DNA of 64,000 bases from Propionibacteriales bacterium (GTDB taxonomy: Bacteria > Actinomycetota > Actinomycetes > Propionibacteriales > Nocardioidaceae), in contig JAPLCA010000023.1 in the NCBI GenBank assembly GCA_026392465.1, positions 1-64,000 of the forward strand, in the 5' to 3' direction. Under the pieces are notes generated by a model, which saw only the letters and a list, made by a program, of their open reading frames with translations, ran no database searches and was not told the origin of the DNA. The position numbers and the translations under genes were made by a program. Numbering within the stretch: the stretch's first letter is position 1; each line of letters starts with the position of its first letter. Below are positions 26,907-35,882 of this stretch, piece after piece.

Positions 26907-28022
26907 ATGTCGCGACGCCTCAAGCGTGAGCGTCGTGCCGTCGCGGGCAAGCGTCGCGCGGGTGGGACGCCCTGGCACCGTCGCCACCGCCGGCTGCTGG
27001 TCGGCGTCGTCGGCGTGCTCGTGCTGGTGCTGGGCACCGCCAGCGGCTACGCGTACTACCTGAACTCCCAGCTGAACAACGTCGGCCGCGTCGACACCCA
27101 GCTGAAGGAGAAGGACCGGCCCGACCCGGACCGCGGCCGGGCGCTCAACATCCTGCTGCTCGGCTCCGACAAGGGCAAGGAGGAGCCGGGAGCACGCGAC
27201 ACCACCCTTGCAGAGGACGCCGCGGCGCCACGCTGGCCGGCGGGCAAGTACCGCAGCGACACGCTGATGATCGCGCACATCACGTCGGACCGACGCAAGG
27301 TCTACCTCGTCTCCATCCCGCGCGACACGTTCACCGACATCCACGACCAGACCGGCGCGGTGCGCTCGAAGCAGAAGATCAACGACGCGTTCTCCGAGTA
27401 CGGGCCCGACGGGGCGATCTCGACCGTCGAGAACCTGACCAACCTGCGCATGCGGCACCTGGCGATCATCGACTGGGACGGCTTCGAGGCGCTCTCGTCG
27501 GCGGTCGGCGGCGTGCCCGTGTTCATCCCCCGCGCCTTCTACGATCCCAAGCAGGAGGTGCAGTGGCAGGCGGGCCAGCAGACGCTCGAGGGCAAGAAGG
27601 CCCTCGCGTACGTGCGCACCCGCTACGGCCTCGTCCGGGGCGACTTCGACCGGATCGCGCGGCAGCAGAACTTCCTGCGCTCGCTCATGAAGAAGATGCT
27701 GGCGCGTGACACGCTCAGCAACCCGATCAAGCTGACCCGGACCCTGACCGCCGTCACCAAGAACCTCACGGTCGACGCGGACTGGGACCCGGGCGACATG
27801 CGCGCGCTCGCGCTCTCGCTGCGCGGTGTGCGCTCCGACGACGTGACCTTCCTGACCGCGCCGGTCGCCGGCACCGAGTTGGACCCGACGTACGGCGACG
27901 TCGTGGTGCTCGACCAGGCCAAGTGCGCGGAGCTGTTCGACGCCCTGCGCAACGACCGCATGGACGCCTACCTGCGCAAGTACCCGGACGACCGGCTCGC
28001 CGACGAGCGCCAGATCGGCTGA
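26907..28022 (+). CDS. LytR-CpsA-Psr (LCP) family glycopolymer transferase
   Basis: 371 residues from ATG (GTG 26901 is also in frame). A short, very basic cytoplasmic tail, one membrane segment (about 30-52), then the extracytoplasmic LCP domain with LNILLLGSDKG (about 90-100), YRSDTLMIAHI, VSIPRDTF and the Arg-rich VRTRYGLVRGDFDRIARQQ (about 235-254). Those Arg/Asp residues bind the polyprenyl pyrophosphate headgroup. The family attaches polymers such as arabinogalactan or capsule to peptidoglycan. Near manC, the BY-kinase and DUF4012 genes, it fits a surface-glycan role. Confidence 0.92.
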   Translation: MSRRLKRERRAVAGKRRAGGTPWHRRHRRLLVGVVGVLVLVLGTASGYAYYLNSQLNNVGRVDTQLKEKDRPDPDRGRALNILLLGSDKGKEEPGARDTTLAEDAAAPRWPAGKYRSDTLMIAHITSDRRKVYLVSIPRDTFTDIHDQTGAVRSKQKINDAFSEYGPDGAISTVENLTNLRMRHLAIIDWDGFEALSSAVGGVPVFIPRAFYDPKQEVQWQAGQQTLEGKKALAYVRTRYGLVRGDFDRIARQQNFLRSLMKKMLARDTLSNPIKLTRTLTAVTKNLTVDADWDPGDMRALALSLRGVRSDDVTFLTAPVAGTELDPTYGDVVVLDQAKCAELFDALRNDRMDAYLRKYPDDRLADERQIG

Positions 28023-28060
28023 CCGCTCGGTCGACCGGGCGGACGGTGGGTCGGTCCGCG

Positions 28061-29842
28061 TCAGCTGCAGGCGGAGCGCACGCGCACGTCGTTCGGCTCG
28101 GCACGGATGCCGGGCGTGGAGGTCAGCACGGCGTCGCCCGTCTGACCGTCGCCCGTGCGCATCGTGACGGTGAGGTCGACCGACTCCCCTGCCCGCAGGG
28201 TCACCGGCACGACCGTCACCCGGCGGTCGCCGAGCCGGCCGCCGACCGGCTGGCGGTCGACGTCGCCGAGGCGGACCTGCTGGAGGACGCCCCCGGCCGG
28301 TGCGACCACCCGCACCGAGAGCCGCTGGTCCGTGGCCGAGAGGCCGGGCAGCCGGAACCCGGTGATCGAGACCGGCAGACCCGACCTCGGGACGACCGAG
28401 GAGAGCCGGGTGCGGAGGGTGAGCTCCTGGCTGCGGTCGACGCAGCGCGATGACGTCAGCGTGTGGGACGTCTCGAGGTAGTACTGCAGCTTCGAGCCCT
28501 TGCTGTCGTCGACGAACACCCCCACGCGCGCCTGGTCAGGGTCCTGCGAGAGCACGCCCGAGACGCCCGTCGTGCGGATGCGCCGCTGCTCGGACCGGTC
28601 GGCCGACCAGACCATCACCCGGTTGTCGACGGCCGCCCGCACCAGCGCCTCGAGGACGGGCTGGGTCGCGCCCCGGCCCCCGACGAAGGCGTCGAAGATG
28701 CTGCGCGCGGCGTCCTCGAAGACGGCGTCCTGCGCGAGCGGGTCGGTCGTGTAGCGGCGGTACACACCGTTCAGCAGCTCGTCCACCGCGTTCTCGCTGG
28801 TCAGCCGTGTGCCGTCGCCGAGGGTGACCGGTCCGAGACCCTGGAGCAGGTAGCCGAGCGTCACGGGGTCGACGGAGACCACCCCGTCGAACCGGGTGTC
28901 GGTCGCCTCGCCGACCAGCGACCCGGCGAACCGGGCCGCCTCCGGGAAGTCCGGGACCGAGGTGGTGTTGCGCAGGTCCTCCGCCGCCGACACCGGCACG
29001 GCCCCGTACTGCGACGCCGGCACGGCGAGGCGCGGGTCGTCGACGGGCGGGACGTCGATCGCCGAGCCCTGCTCGGTCATGCGCACCCGGCCCCGGTTCG
29101 CCTCGATGACCGCCCAGGACCCGGGGATGCCGCCGAGCGACCGCACCTCGGCGTTGTTCTGGATGAGCAGGAGGTAGCGGCGTCGCTCCTGTCCCCCGAG
29201 CATGTCGGGCAGAAGCGTCGCGGCCGTGTCAGCGACCCGCGCCGCGGACGCGGCTCCCGTGAGCACGTCCTGCAGCCGCCTGACCGGCACCTGGAGCCGT
29301 CCGACGACGTCCTCCGGCCGGATGTCGCCGACGTTGCGCGCGGCCTCCTGGAGCGCCCGCCGCGGTGCGCCCAGCCGCGGGGCGACGCTCTCGAGGTTCG
29401 CGATGTCCACGCGGCCGGCGCGCGGCGAGAACGCGTCGAGACCGACCTGTGCCGTCACGTCGACGACCGTCGGGACGGCCTGGGTGGCGACCCGGTCGAC
29501 CTCGCGGCTGACCACCCGCACCGCATCGACGTCGTCGCCCACGATCGGCAGCCAGGACGCGACCGCCCACAGCGGACCGTCGGTCGAGTCGTGGGAGCGC
29601 CGCGCGGCGTCCTCGAGCACCTCGGCGGTGCGGCGCGCGCCGTCGGCGTCACCCTGGGCGACCTGCGCGAGCAGCACCTGCGACGCGTCGCTGGCCCGTT
29701 GCAGCAGGATCGCCGCACGCACGCCCTGCCAGGCCAGGACGACCCCGCAGACGAGCACGACGCCCCCGACCACGGAGAGCACCAGCCGGGCCCAGCCCGC
29801 CCGGTCCCAGCGTTCGGGCAGGAACCGCCGAGGCGGCCTCAC
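28061..29842 (-). CDS. DUF4012 domain protein, membrane anchored
   Basis: 593 residues from GTG 29842, 7 bp after the stop of the LPXTG protein. One N-terminal membrane segment (about 20-45) precedes a large extracytoplasmic region. The family signature YLLLIQNNAEVRSLGGIPGS (about 228-247) is clear, followed by YGAVP and a long beta-rich C-terminal region. DUF4012 proteins are found in actinobacterial polysaccharide clusters and resemble LCP-like exoproteins, but the activity is not established. It converges with the LCP gene (38 bp apart), which suggests a shared surface role. Confidence 0.85.
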   Translation of the reverse strand: MRPPRRFLPERWDRAGWARLVLSVVGGVVLVCGVVLAWQGVRAAILLQRASDASQVLLAQVAQGDADGARRTAEVLEDAARRSHDSTDGPLWAVASWLPIVGDDVDAVRVVSREVDRVATQAVPTVVDVTAQVGLDAFSPRAGRVDIANLESVAPRLGAPRRALQEAARNVGDIRPEDVVGRLQVPVRRLQDVLTGAASAARVADTAATLLPDMLGGQERRRYLLLIQNNAEVRSLGGIPGSWAVIEANRGRVRMTEQGSAIDVPPVDDPRLAVPASQYGAVPVSAAEDLRNTTSVPDFPEAARFAGSLVGEATDTRFDGVVSVDPVTLGYLLQGLGPVTLGDGTRLTSENAVDELLNGVYRRYTTDPLAQDAVFEDAARSIFDAFVGGRGATQPVLEALVRAAVDNRVMVWSADRSEQRRIRTTGVSGVLSQDPDQARVGVFVDDSKGSKLQYYLETSHTLTSSRCVDRSQELTLRTRLSSVVPRSGLPVSITGFRLPGLSATDQRLSVRVVAPAGGVLQQVRLGDVDRQPVGGRLGDRRVTVVPVTLRAGESVDLTVTMRTGDGQTGDAVLTSTPGIRAEPNDVRVRSACS

Positions 29843-29849
29843 GGTCGGG

Positions 29850-30530
29850 TCAGCCGTCGCGACGGCGGCGGGCGACCACGGCGCCGATGCCGGCGAGGAC
29901 GAGGAGCGCGCCGAGGACGAGCAGCCAGAAGTCGGTGCCGCCGGTGCCCGGCAGGATGCCGTTGCGGTCCTCGGTGCCGGCGTCCGCGTCGGCCACGCCG
30001 TCGGTGCCCGCACCGCCCGCGTTCACGTCCGCGTCGCCCTGGGAGCCCAGACCGTCCGCGTTCACGTCGGCGTCGCCCTGCGAGCCACCGTCGGCGCTGA
30101 CGTCGGCATCGCCCTGCGAACCACCGTCCGCGTCGGCGTCGCCCTGCGAACCGCCGTCGCTGTTGGTCCCGCCGGCGGCGACCAGGACCTCCGCGCCCGA
30201 CCCGGCCTTGTCACCGCAGGTGGCACGGACGGTGGTCGTGGTGTTCCTCGTGACCTGCGGCGCGGTGAACGTCGCGACCAGCCTCGTCGTGTTGCTGGCG
30301 GTGCGGACCTGGTCCTCGTAGGTCGCGGTGATCGTCGTGGGGATGTCGGCCGTGACGGTCGCCGTGAACGTCTCCCCGGGGGCGACGCGAGACTTCGAGA
30401 CCTGGATGTCGCACACCAGGACGGCGTACGGCACGGCCCCCTGGGCCGGAGCGAGGGTCACGGACGGCAGTGCCACCAGACCGACGGCGGCGACGACCGT
30501 GGCGACGAGCGCCGCAAGGTGCTTCTTCAT
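29850..30530 (-). CDS. Sortase-anchored (LPXTG) repeat surface protein
   Basis: 226 residues. A signal peptide (about 1-32, KKHLAALVATVVAAVGLVAL) precedes an Ig-like beta domain (about 35-118, with VAPGETFTATVTADIPTTIT), then a low-complexity stalk with several copies of GGSQGDAD or close variants (about 125-175). It ends with the sorting signal ILPGTGGTDF, a membrane segment and ARRRRDG. No sortase gene is in the window. The DNA of the stalk is a tandem repeat, so length variation between strains is expected. Followed immediately by the DUF4012 gene. Confidence 0.9.
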   Translation of the reverse strand: MKKHLAALVATVVAAVGLVALPSVTLAPAQGAVPYAVLVCDIQVSKSRVAPGETFTATVTADIPTTITATYEDQVRTASNTTRLVATFTAPQVTRNTTTTVRATCGDKAGSGAEVLVAAGGTNSDGGSQGDADADGGSQGDADVSADGGSQGDADVNADGLGSQGDADVNAGGAGTDGVADADAGTEDRNGILPGTGGTDFWLLVLGALLVLAGIGAVVARRRRDG

Positions 30531-30646
30531 GAGACTCCCTCACAGGATCCGACGTGAGCACGCCGTCCTGACGCGAGGTGCTCGCCTCTAGAACGAGCGA
30601 GGAGGCCGGGGGTCACGTGGTTCCTGCCGAGAAAGCCCGAGACGGC

Positions 30647-30683
30647 ACGAGACCCCGGACCGTGGCGGTCCGGGGTCTCGTGG
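30647..30683 (-). terminator. Terminator of the sulfur operon
   Basis: Perfect 16-bp stem (30647-30662 with 30668-30683) and a GTGGC loop, 9 bp past the sseC stop on the minus strand. Confidence 0.88.
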
Positions 30684-30691
30684 GACGACGC

Positions 30692-31009
30692 TCAGGCGTT
30701 GGCAGGCACCCGGTCGATGTCGACGACCACGTCGGCGACGACGCCGATCGCGGCGGCCACGGCGAGGTCGACGGCCTCCGCGCGCGGCGCGAGGGTGCGC
30801 AGCGTCCACTCGCCGGGGCCGGCGAAGAACCGGAACTGGCCGGTCGCCGAGGTCGGGACCTCGGCGGTGAACTCACCGGTGCGGTCGAGCAGACGCACGT
30901 ACGCGTTGCCCACGGGCTCGTCGCCGCGCACGACGACACCCTGGATGACGGCCTGGTTGGCGACGTCGACGCCCTCGAGGCTCGGTCCGCCCTTCACGGC
31001 TCCGCACAT
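30692..31009 (-). CDS. sseC: SseC-like DUF1416 protein
   Basis: 105 residues. Matches DUF1416, named SseC in mycobacteria (Rv0814c), with the conserved MCGAVKGG start and a beta-sandwich-like body (QGVVVRGDEPVGNAYVRLLD, ATGQFRFFAGPGEWTLR). It starts 1 bp after the sulfurtransferase stop and is probably translationally coupled. It accompanies the CysA-type sulfurtransferase in actinobacteria; the precise role is unknown. Confidence 0.9.
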   Translation of the reverse strand: MCGAVKGGPSLEGVDVANQAVIQGVVVRGDEPVGNAYVRLLDRTGEFTAEVPTSATGQFRFFAGPGEWTLRTLAPRAEAVDLAVAAAIGVVADVVVDIDRVPANA

Positions 31010-31010
31010 G

Positions 31011-31859
<849 letters not shown>

Positions 31860-31929
31860 GTGGATACCTCCATGTGTGGTCCCACGCGGTGGTGGGGTCG
31901 GGTGGGCGTGCAGGTGGTGGTCAGGGTGG

Positions 31930-32373
31930 TCAGGCGTGCGCGCGGGACGCGGTGGCGCGTCGCGCGAGCAGGTACAGCTCGCAGCCGAGGCAGAAGCCGA
32001 CGGCGGCGTTGAGCAGGGCGGCCACGAGCGCGAACGCCGTCGCGACGTAGCCGAGTGCCGGGATGCCGACGCCGAAGCCCACGAGGGCGACGACGACGAA
32101 CCCGAGTCCGACGGTCTGCGCGAACCGCGGCGGTCGCGCGTCCTCGGGCTCGGCCGGCGGACCGATCCTCGGTCGCACGAGCCGGGCGAAGGCGACCGCG
32201 TACGGCGACCTGTCGAGGTGACCGCTGGCGCCGATCGCGAACACGACGCCCTGGACGGCCAGCAGCACCAGCGCGACCGAGGTCGGGACGACCAGCGCGA
32301 CGGCGAGCACGACCGACGTCAGGGCCGCCGCGAAGCGCATGCCGCGCGGGTCGACGTGAGTGGGACGGGCCAT
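31930..32373 (-). CDS. DUF4395 membrane protein
   Basis: 147 residues with four hydrophobic segments (about 12-32, 34-52, 85-105 and 108-132) and a Cys pair in VGFCLGCELYLLAR near the C-terminus. DUF4395 genes usually pair with thioredoxin-like and sulfurtransferase genes (Rv0817c-Rv0816c-Rv0815c in M. tuberculosis). The thioredoxin partner here has moved to 35347. The conserved CxxC in the membrane suggests thiol exchange across the membrane, an inference. AGGAG precedes the ATG by 8 nt. Confidence 0.85.
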   Translation of the reverse strand: MARPTHVDPRGMRFAAALTSVVLAVALVVPTSVALVLLAVQGVVFAIGASGHLDRSPYAVAFARLVRPRIGPPAEPEDARPPRFAQTVGLGFVVVALVGFGVGIPALGYVATAFALVAALLNAAVGFCLGCELYLLARRATASRAHA

Positions 32374-32470
32374 GGGACGGACTCCTGGACGGGCCGGCGC
32401 GACGCAGGGTCGGTGCTCGGCGGACTGACGGGCGGGCTCGGGACCGCTGGCGGGTGGCCGGTGCGGTCGA

Positions 32471-32551
32471 TCAGGAGCGACGACACAGCGCGGAGCGCGT
32501 GCGGCAGTTGTCCACCGCGAGGCGCCGCGTCAGGTACGTCGAGCCGGTCAT
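32471..32551 (-). CDS. Cysteine-type leader peptide upstream of the sulfur operon
   Basis: 26 residues, reading MTGSTYLTRRLAVDNCRTRS then ALCRRS, with Cys at 16 and 23. It fits the actinobacterial leader-peptide pattern RRxAVDxCRxxSALCR found upstream of sulfur-metabolism genes. In mycobacteria, short Cys-coding upstream frames attenuate downstream genes according to cysteine supply. It sits 97 bp upstream of DUF4395-cysA-sseC, the expected position for such control. Confidence 0.75.
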   Translation of the reverse strand: MTGSTYLTRRLAVDNCRTRSALCRRS

Positions 32552-32613
32552 GCGTCCACTGTAGGTCGGTCCGAGCGGGAGGCCCGTCGATCGTCTCGTA
32601 TCGTGGATGGCTG

Positions 32614-32628
32614 TCTCGATATTCAAGA
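32614..32628 (-). promoter_or_regulatory. Possible operator upstream of the leader peptide
   Basis: Inverted half-sites TCTCGA-TAT-TCAAGA (one mismatched pair), 63-77 bp upstream of the leader start. No bound regulator can be named. Confidence 0.3.
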
Positions 32629-32639
32629 TGAGGGGGCCG

Positions 32640-33398
32640 GGGTGGGGGTGCGTGGACGCGGGTTGTCGCTCGGGTGGGGGTGCGCTGGCGCGGCTTCGTG
32701 GTCGGGTGGGGCTGCGCTGGCGTGGCTTGTCTCTCGGGTAGGGCTGCGCTGGCGCGGCTTCTCGTTCGGGTGGGGCTGCGCTGGCGCGGCTTCTCGTGGA
32801 GGTGGTCTCCGAAAGGGCCTCGACCGGGCGGCTGGCGGGCGCGCTGGGCTGAGTTCTCGGGCTGCGGCTCCCGCGGTGGACCCAAGATTCTCCCTTCGTG
32901 CGTGACTGGCCCAAGATGCTGCGTTTGCGCGGTCCGGCGGTGGATGCGCCACCTTAAGGGCGCTGTTCAGGTGGCGGATCCACCGCTGAGGGGGCCGGGC
33001 GTGTGAAGGATTCTTCCTTCTCGTGGAACGGTCCACGAGAAGGAAGAATCCTTCGTCTCCCCAACCCAAAGGGCACCCAAGATTCTGCATTCGCGCGAAC
33101 GAGACCGAACGCTTCTGCGTTCACGACGGGATCCCGTAGCAAACGCAGAACCCTTCGCCATTCCGCACACGAACGCAGATTCTTGCGTCCACCCCGAGCG
33201 CAACCCGCAGCCCGAGACCCCAAGCCGGCTCCCGCCCAGCCGCCCGGTCGAGGCCCTTTCGGAGCGCAGGACGAGTCGAAGCCGCACCGACGCAGCCCCA
33301 CCCGAACGAGAAGCCGCACCAGCGCAGCCCCACCCGAGAGACAAGCCACGCCGACGCACCCCCACCTGAACGAGAAGCAGAGCCCCCCGCGGACGACC
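32640..33398. repeat. Large nested inverted-repeat element, copy C
   Basis: 759-bp gap. The left arm has about five 32-bp tandem units (32641-32800; GGGTGGGGCTGCGCTGGCGC type) and the right arm has complementary units (about 33270-33380). The inner perfect 29-bp inverted repeat is 32807-32835 with 33236-33264, the same sequence as in copy A. Core order is as in A: a GGTGGAT-type hairpin (about 32936-32985), a 22-bp perfect stem (33005-33026/33033-33054, loop AACGGT) and an imperfect GGGATCCC palindrome (about 33112-33150). Unlike A and B it does not lie between convergent genes: it follows the esterase stop and precedes the sulfur-operon promoter. Confidence 0.9.
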
Positions 33399-34196
33399 TC
33401 AGGCGGGCTCGTGCCCTGACGCCAGCCCGAGGAAGGGGACGAGGCGTGCCAGGAGGTTCTCGCGCAGGACACGCGCCGACCACGCGTGGTCGGCGCCGGG
33501 GATCTCCGCGAAGGTCGCCTGCGGCAAGAGGTCTGCGTAGCGACGTCCGTACTCGAGCGGCACGATCTCGTCCGCCGTGCCGTGCACGACCTGGACCGGG
33601 CCGGTGTACCCGGCCGCCTCCGCGTACACGTCGAGGTCGTCGCGGACGTCGTCGATGAAGGCGCGGCCGAGCCACATGCCGCCGACGTCGAAGCCGTCGT
33701 CCTCCTCGACGGTGGCGAGGGAGCGGCCCTGGATCTCGTGCTTCACGACGATGTCGTCGACGACGACCCCGGCGGGCGACCAGAGGGTGAGGCTGGCCAC
33801 GAGGTCGAGGAGCCGGGCGGCGGCGATGGCCGACTCCACGGCGCCGAGGCTGTGCGCCACGACGTGGACGGAGCGGGACCGGTCGGCCGCGAGAGCGCGG
33901 ATCATCGACGACACCTGCTCGACCTCGTCGCGCAGCGTGATGTCCGCGAACTCGCCGTCGCTGACGCCGTGCCCGAGCCGGTCGTACGTGCGGACGACCG
34001 CCCCGAGGGCCGTCAGGCGTCGGGCGACCTGCACGAACAGGCGCCGCGGCCCGACGCTGGAGTCGCTGAATCCGTGCACGAGCAGGACGGACGGCGCGCC
34101 GTCGGCGACGTCGACGGGGCGGAGCTCGTGACCGCGGAGCACGCGACCACCGTGGGAGAGCGTCAACGGCACCACCTCGGGATCCTGCGGCCCCAC
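33399..34196 (-). CDS. Alpha/beta hydrolase, possible hydroxycinnamate esterase
   Basis: 265 residues from GTG, starting 1 bp after the padC stop. Canonical triad: Ser in VVAHSLGAVES (about 118), Asp in VHGTADEIVPLEY (about 213) and His in PGADHAWS (about 243), with the oxyanion region LVHGFSDSS near 40. The tight coupling to phenolic acid decarboxylase suggests it releases ferulate or coumarate from esters, feeding PadC. This is an inference from context; the substrate is not shown. Confidence 0.85.
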   Translation of the reverse strand: MGPQDPEVVPLTLSHGGRVLRGHELRPVDVADGAPSVLLVHGFSDSSVGPRRLFVQVARRLTALGAVVRTYDRLGHGVSDGEFADITLRDEVEQVSSMIRALAADRSRSVHVVAHSLGAVESAIAAARLLDLVASLTLWSPAGVVVDDIVVKHEIQGRSLATVEEDDGFDVGGMWLGRAFIDDVRDDLDVYAEAAGYTGPVQVVHGTADEIVPLEYGRRYADLLPQATFAEIPGADHAWSARVLRENLLARLVPFLGLASGHEPA

Positions 34197-34197
34197 G

Positions 34198-34725
34198 TCA
34201 GTTCCTCCGGTCGGCGAAGCCCGGGGGCAGGTCGCCGGGCGCCGTGTCGATCACGGCCTCGTCGTCGATGCCGACGAACTCGAAGAGGGTGATGTGCGCG
34301 AACTCCGGCACGACGTAGATCGGGTAGGTGGGGCCCTCGTCGCGGTAGCGGCGCATCTCCTCGAGGTGGTCGTTCTGGAACAGGACGGTCCTGGACCCGT
34401 CGAGCTCGACCCAGTGGGGGAAGAAGATCGTGCCGTGCAGGACGCGGTCCTCGGGCACGACGTTCACGACGACGCTCGTGCCGGTCGGCTCGTTCCACGA
34501 GATCTTGAAGACCCCGCGACCCAGCCCGACGAGGTCGACCTCCTGGTCCTTCACCCAGCGACCGCCGACCATCCCGGAGTGGATCCGGTAGTCGATCGTC
34601 GTGGCGTTCTTGACGTACATCTCGTACTGCCACCCGTTGGCGTAGGTGTAGACGAGGCGGTGGCCGACGATCGCGTCCAGGTCCTGCTCGGGGACGGGGT
34701 TCTCGATGCTCGTGTGCGTGTCCAT
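34198..34725 (-). CDS. padC: Phenolic acid decarboxylase
   Basis: 175 residues. Non-oxidative, cofactor-free decarboxylase turning p-coumaric, ferulic and caffeic acids into vinyl phenols, a detoxification step. Seen: the family motif [15 protein letters not shown] (about 32-46) with its active-site Tyr pair, [17 protein letters not shown] (about 50-66), VKISW-like [10 protein letters not shown] and [13 protein letters not shown] 34725 is 20 bp from a perfect operator for the divergent MarR regulator, matching PadR/MarR-controlled padC in other bacteria. Confidence 0.93.
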   Translation of the reverse strand: MDTHTSIENPVPEQDLDAIVGHRLVYTYANGWQYEMYVKNATTIDYRIHSGMVGGRWVKDQEVDLVGLGRGVFKISWNEPTGTSVVVNVVPEDRVLHGTIFFPHWVELDGSRTVLFQNDHLEEMRRYRDEGPTYPIYVVPEFAHITLFEFVGIDDEAVIDTAPGDLPPGFADRRN

Positions 34726-34744
34726 GACTCCACTCTGACACATG

Positions 34745-34765
34745 ATGCGTTTGTTTCAAACGCAT
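34745..34765. promoter_or_regulatory. MarR-type operator between padC and its regulator
   Basis: Perfect inverted repeat ATGCGTTTG-TTT-CAAACGCAT (9-bp halves, 3-nt spacer) between divergent padC and the MarR gene, placed to block both promoters. Confidence 0.8.
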
Positions 34766-34792
34766 ACGGCACGAATCACGTACCCTGTCCGC

Positions 34793-35305
34793 GTGCCCGA
34801 CCCCACGAGCCAGGACGACCTCGGCGCGCTGGCCCGTGGCCTGAGCGACGAGATCGGCCCGTTGCGCCGGACGCTCCTCAACGCCTCACGGGCCCGCGCC
34901 GGTCTCCCCTCGCTGCCCGATGCGCAGATCGAGGTGCTCCGTCGCCTCTCCCCCGACCGCTGGGAGAGCCCGACGGCGCTCGGTCGCCGGTTGGGGCTCG
35001 CTCGACCGACGGTCAGCAACCTCGTCTCGGCCATGGAGAGAGGTGGTCTCGTGACGAGACGAGCCGACGCGTCGGACGCTCGCAGCGTCCAGGTCGGCCT
35101 CACCGACCTGGCCCGTGAGCAGCTGCGCGTCTACGACGCCGCAGCGGAGAGCCTCCTCGTCGAGGTCCTCCACGACCTGGACCCGCCGGAACAGAGCACC
35201 CTGCGCGACGTCCTCCCCCTCCTCGCCCGGATCCGCGCCGCACTGGACGAGGGCGGGGCTCGCTCCCCGGGCTCGTCGTCCGAGGCGCGGACGGACGAGG
35301 CGTAG
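34793..35305 (+). CDS. MarR-family transcriptional regulator
   Basis: 170 residues from GTG 34793. An upstream in-frame ATG at 34742 is rejected because it would place the operator inside the gene. The winged HTH core reads WESPTALGRRLGLARPTVSN (about 62-81) followed by LVSAMERGGLVTRRADASDA (about 82-101). Flanking helices form the dimer interface. Divergent from padC with a perfect palindrome in between, so it most likely represses padC and itself until phenolic acids bind. Confidence 0.9.
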   Translation: MPDPTSQDDLGALARGLSDEIGPLRRTLLNASRARAGLPSLPDAQIEVLRRLSPDRWESPTALGRRLGLARPTVSNLVSAMERGGLVTRRADASDARSVQVGLTDLAREQLRVYDAAAESLLVEVLHDLDPPEQSTLRDVLPLLARIRAALDEGGARSPGSSSEARTDEA

Positions 35306-35346
35306 CCGGACGAGGACCCTGCGGCGACGAACGGCCCCTGCGCGCC

Positions 35347-35829
35347 TCAGGCGTCGAGGACGGCGAGGACCTGGTCGCGGCGGGGCAGGCCGGAGGCGCG
35401 GCTGAGGACCGTGCCGTCGGGCCCGACGACGAGGACGGTCGGGGTGCGCATGACGTTGAGCCGGCGCACGAGGTCGAGGTGGGACTCGGCGTCGACCTCG
35501 ACGTGCGTCACGTCGGGGCGGGTCGAGACGACGTCGCTCAGCAGGGTGCGCGTGGCGCGGCAGGGGCTGCAGAAGGCGCTGGAGAACTGGACGAGGGTCA
35601 GCCGGTCGCCCAGCGGGCCGCCGATCTCCTCCGCCGTGAGCACCTCGCGCGTCTCCGTCGGGACCTCCGGCCCCGCTCCGGTCGCCGACTCCTGCGCGGC
35701 CCCGCCGTCCACGGCCTGCACGGGCGCAGCCGACACCGGGGCGGAGAACCGACCGTCACGACGGCGCAGCAGCAGGGCCACGACGCCGGTCGCCGCGAGG
35801 GCGACGACGAGGACGATCACACCGGTCAC
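35347..35829 (-). CDS. Membrane-anchored thioredoxin-like protein (ThiX-like)
   Basis: 160 residues. An N-terminal membrane anchor (about 3-22) with RRRDGR after it, a Pro/Ala linker, then a thioredoxin fold with the redox motif FSSAFCSPCRATR (CSPC, about 87-90) and cis-Pro in MRTPTVLVVG. The M. tuberculosis counterpart ThiX (Rv0816c) is next to DUF4395 and cysA2; here it is separated from them by the padC locus and repeat copy C, suggesting an insertion into an ancestral cluster. Confidence 0.85.
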   Translation of the reverse strand: MTGVIVLVVALAATGVVALLLRRRDGRFSAPVSAAPVQAVDGGAAQESATGAGPEVPTETREVLTAEEIGGPLGDRLTLVQFSSAFCSPCRATRTLLSDVVSTRPDVTHVEVDAESHLDLVRRLNVMRTPTVLVVGPDGTVLSRASGLPRRDQVLAVLDA

Positions 35830-35882
35830 CTCATCAGGTTACGACGCCCCCGGTCGTCCGACGTCACGTCCGGGATCGGCCC

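Noticed and set aside
32641..32800. Possible CRISPR array in the 32-bp tandem units
   Set aside because: Units abut without spacers, are degenerate and no cas genes are present.
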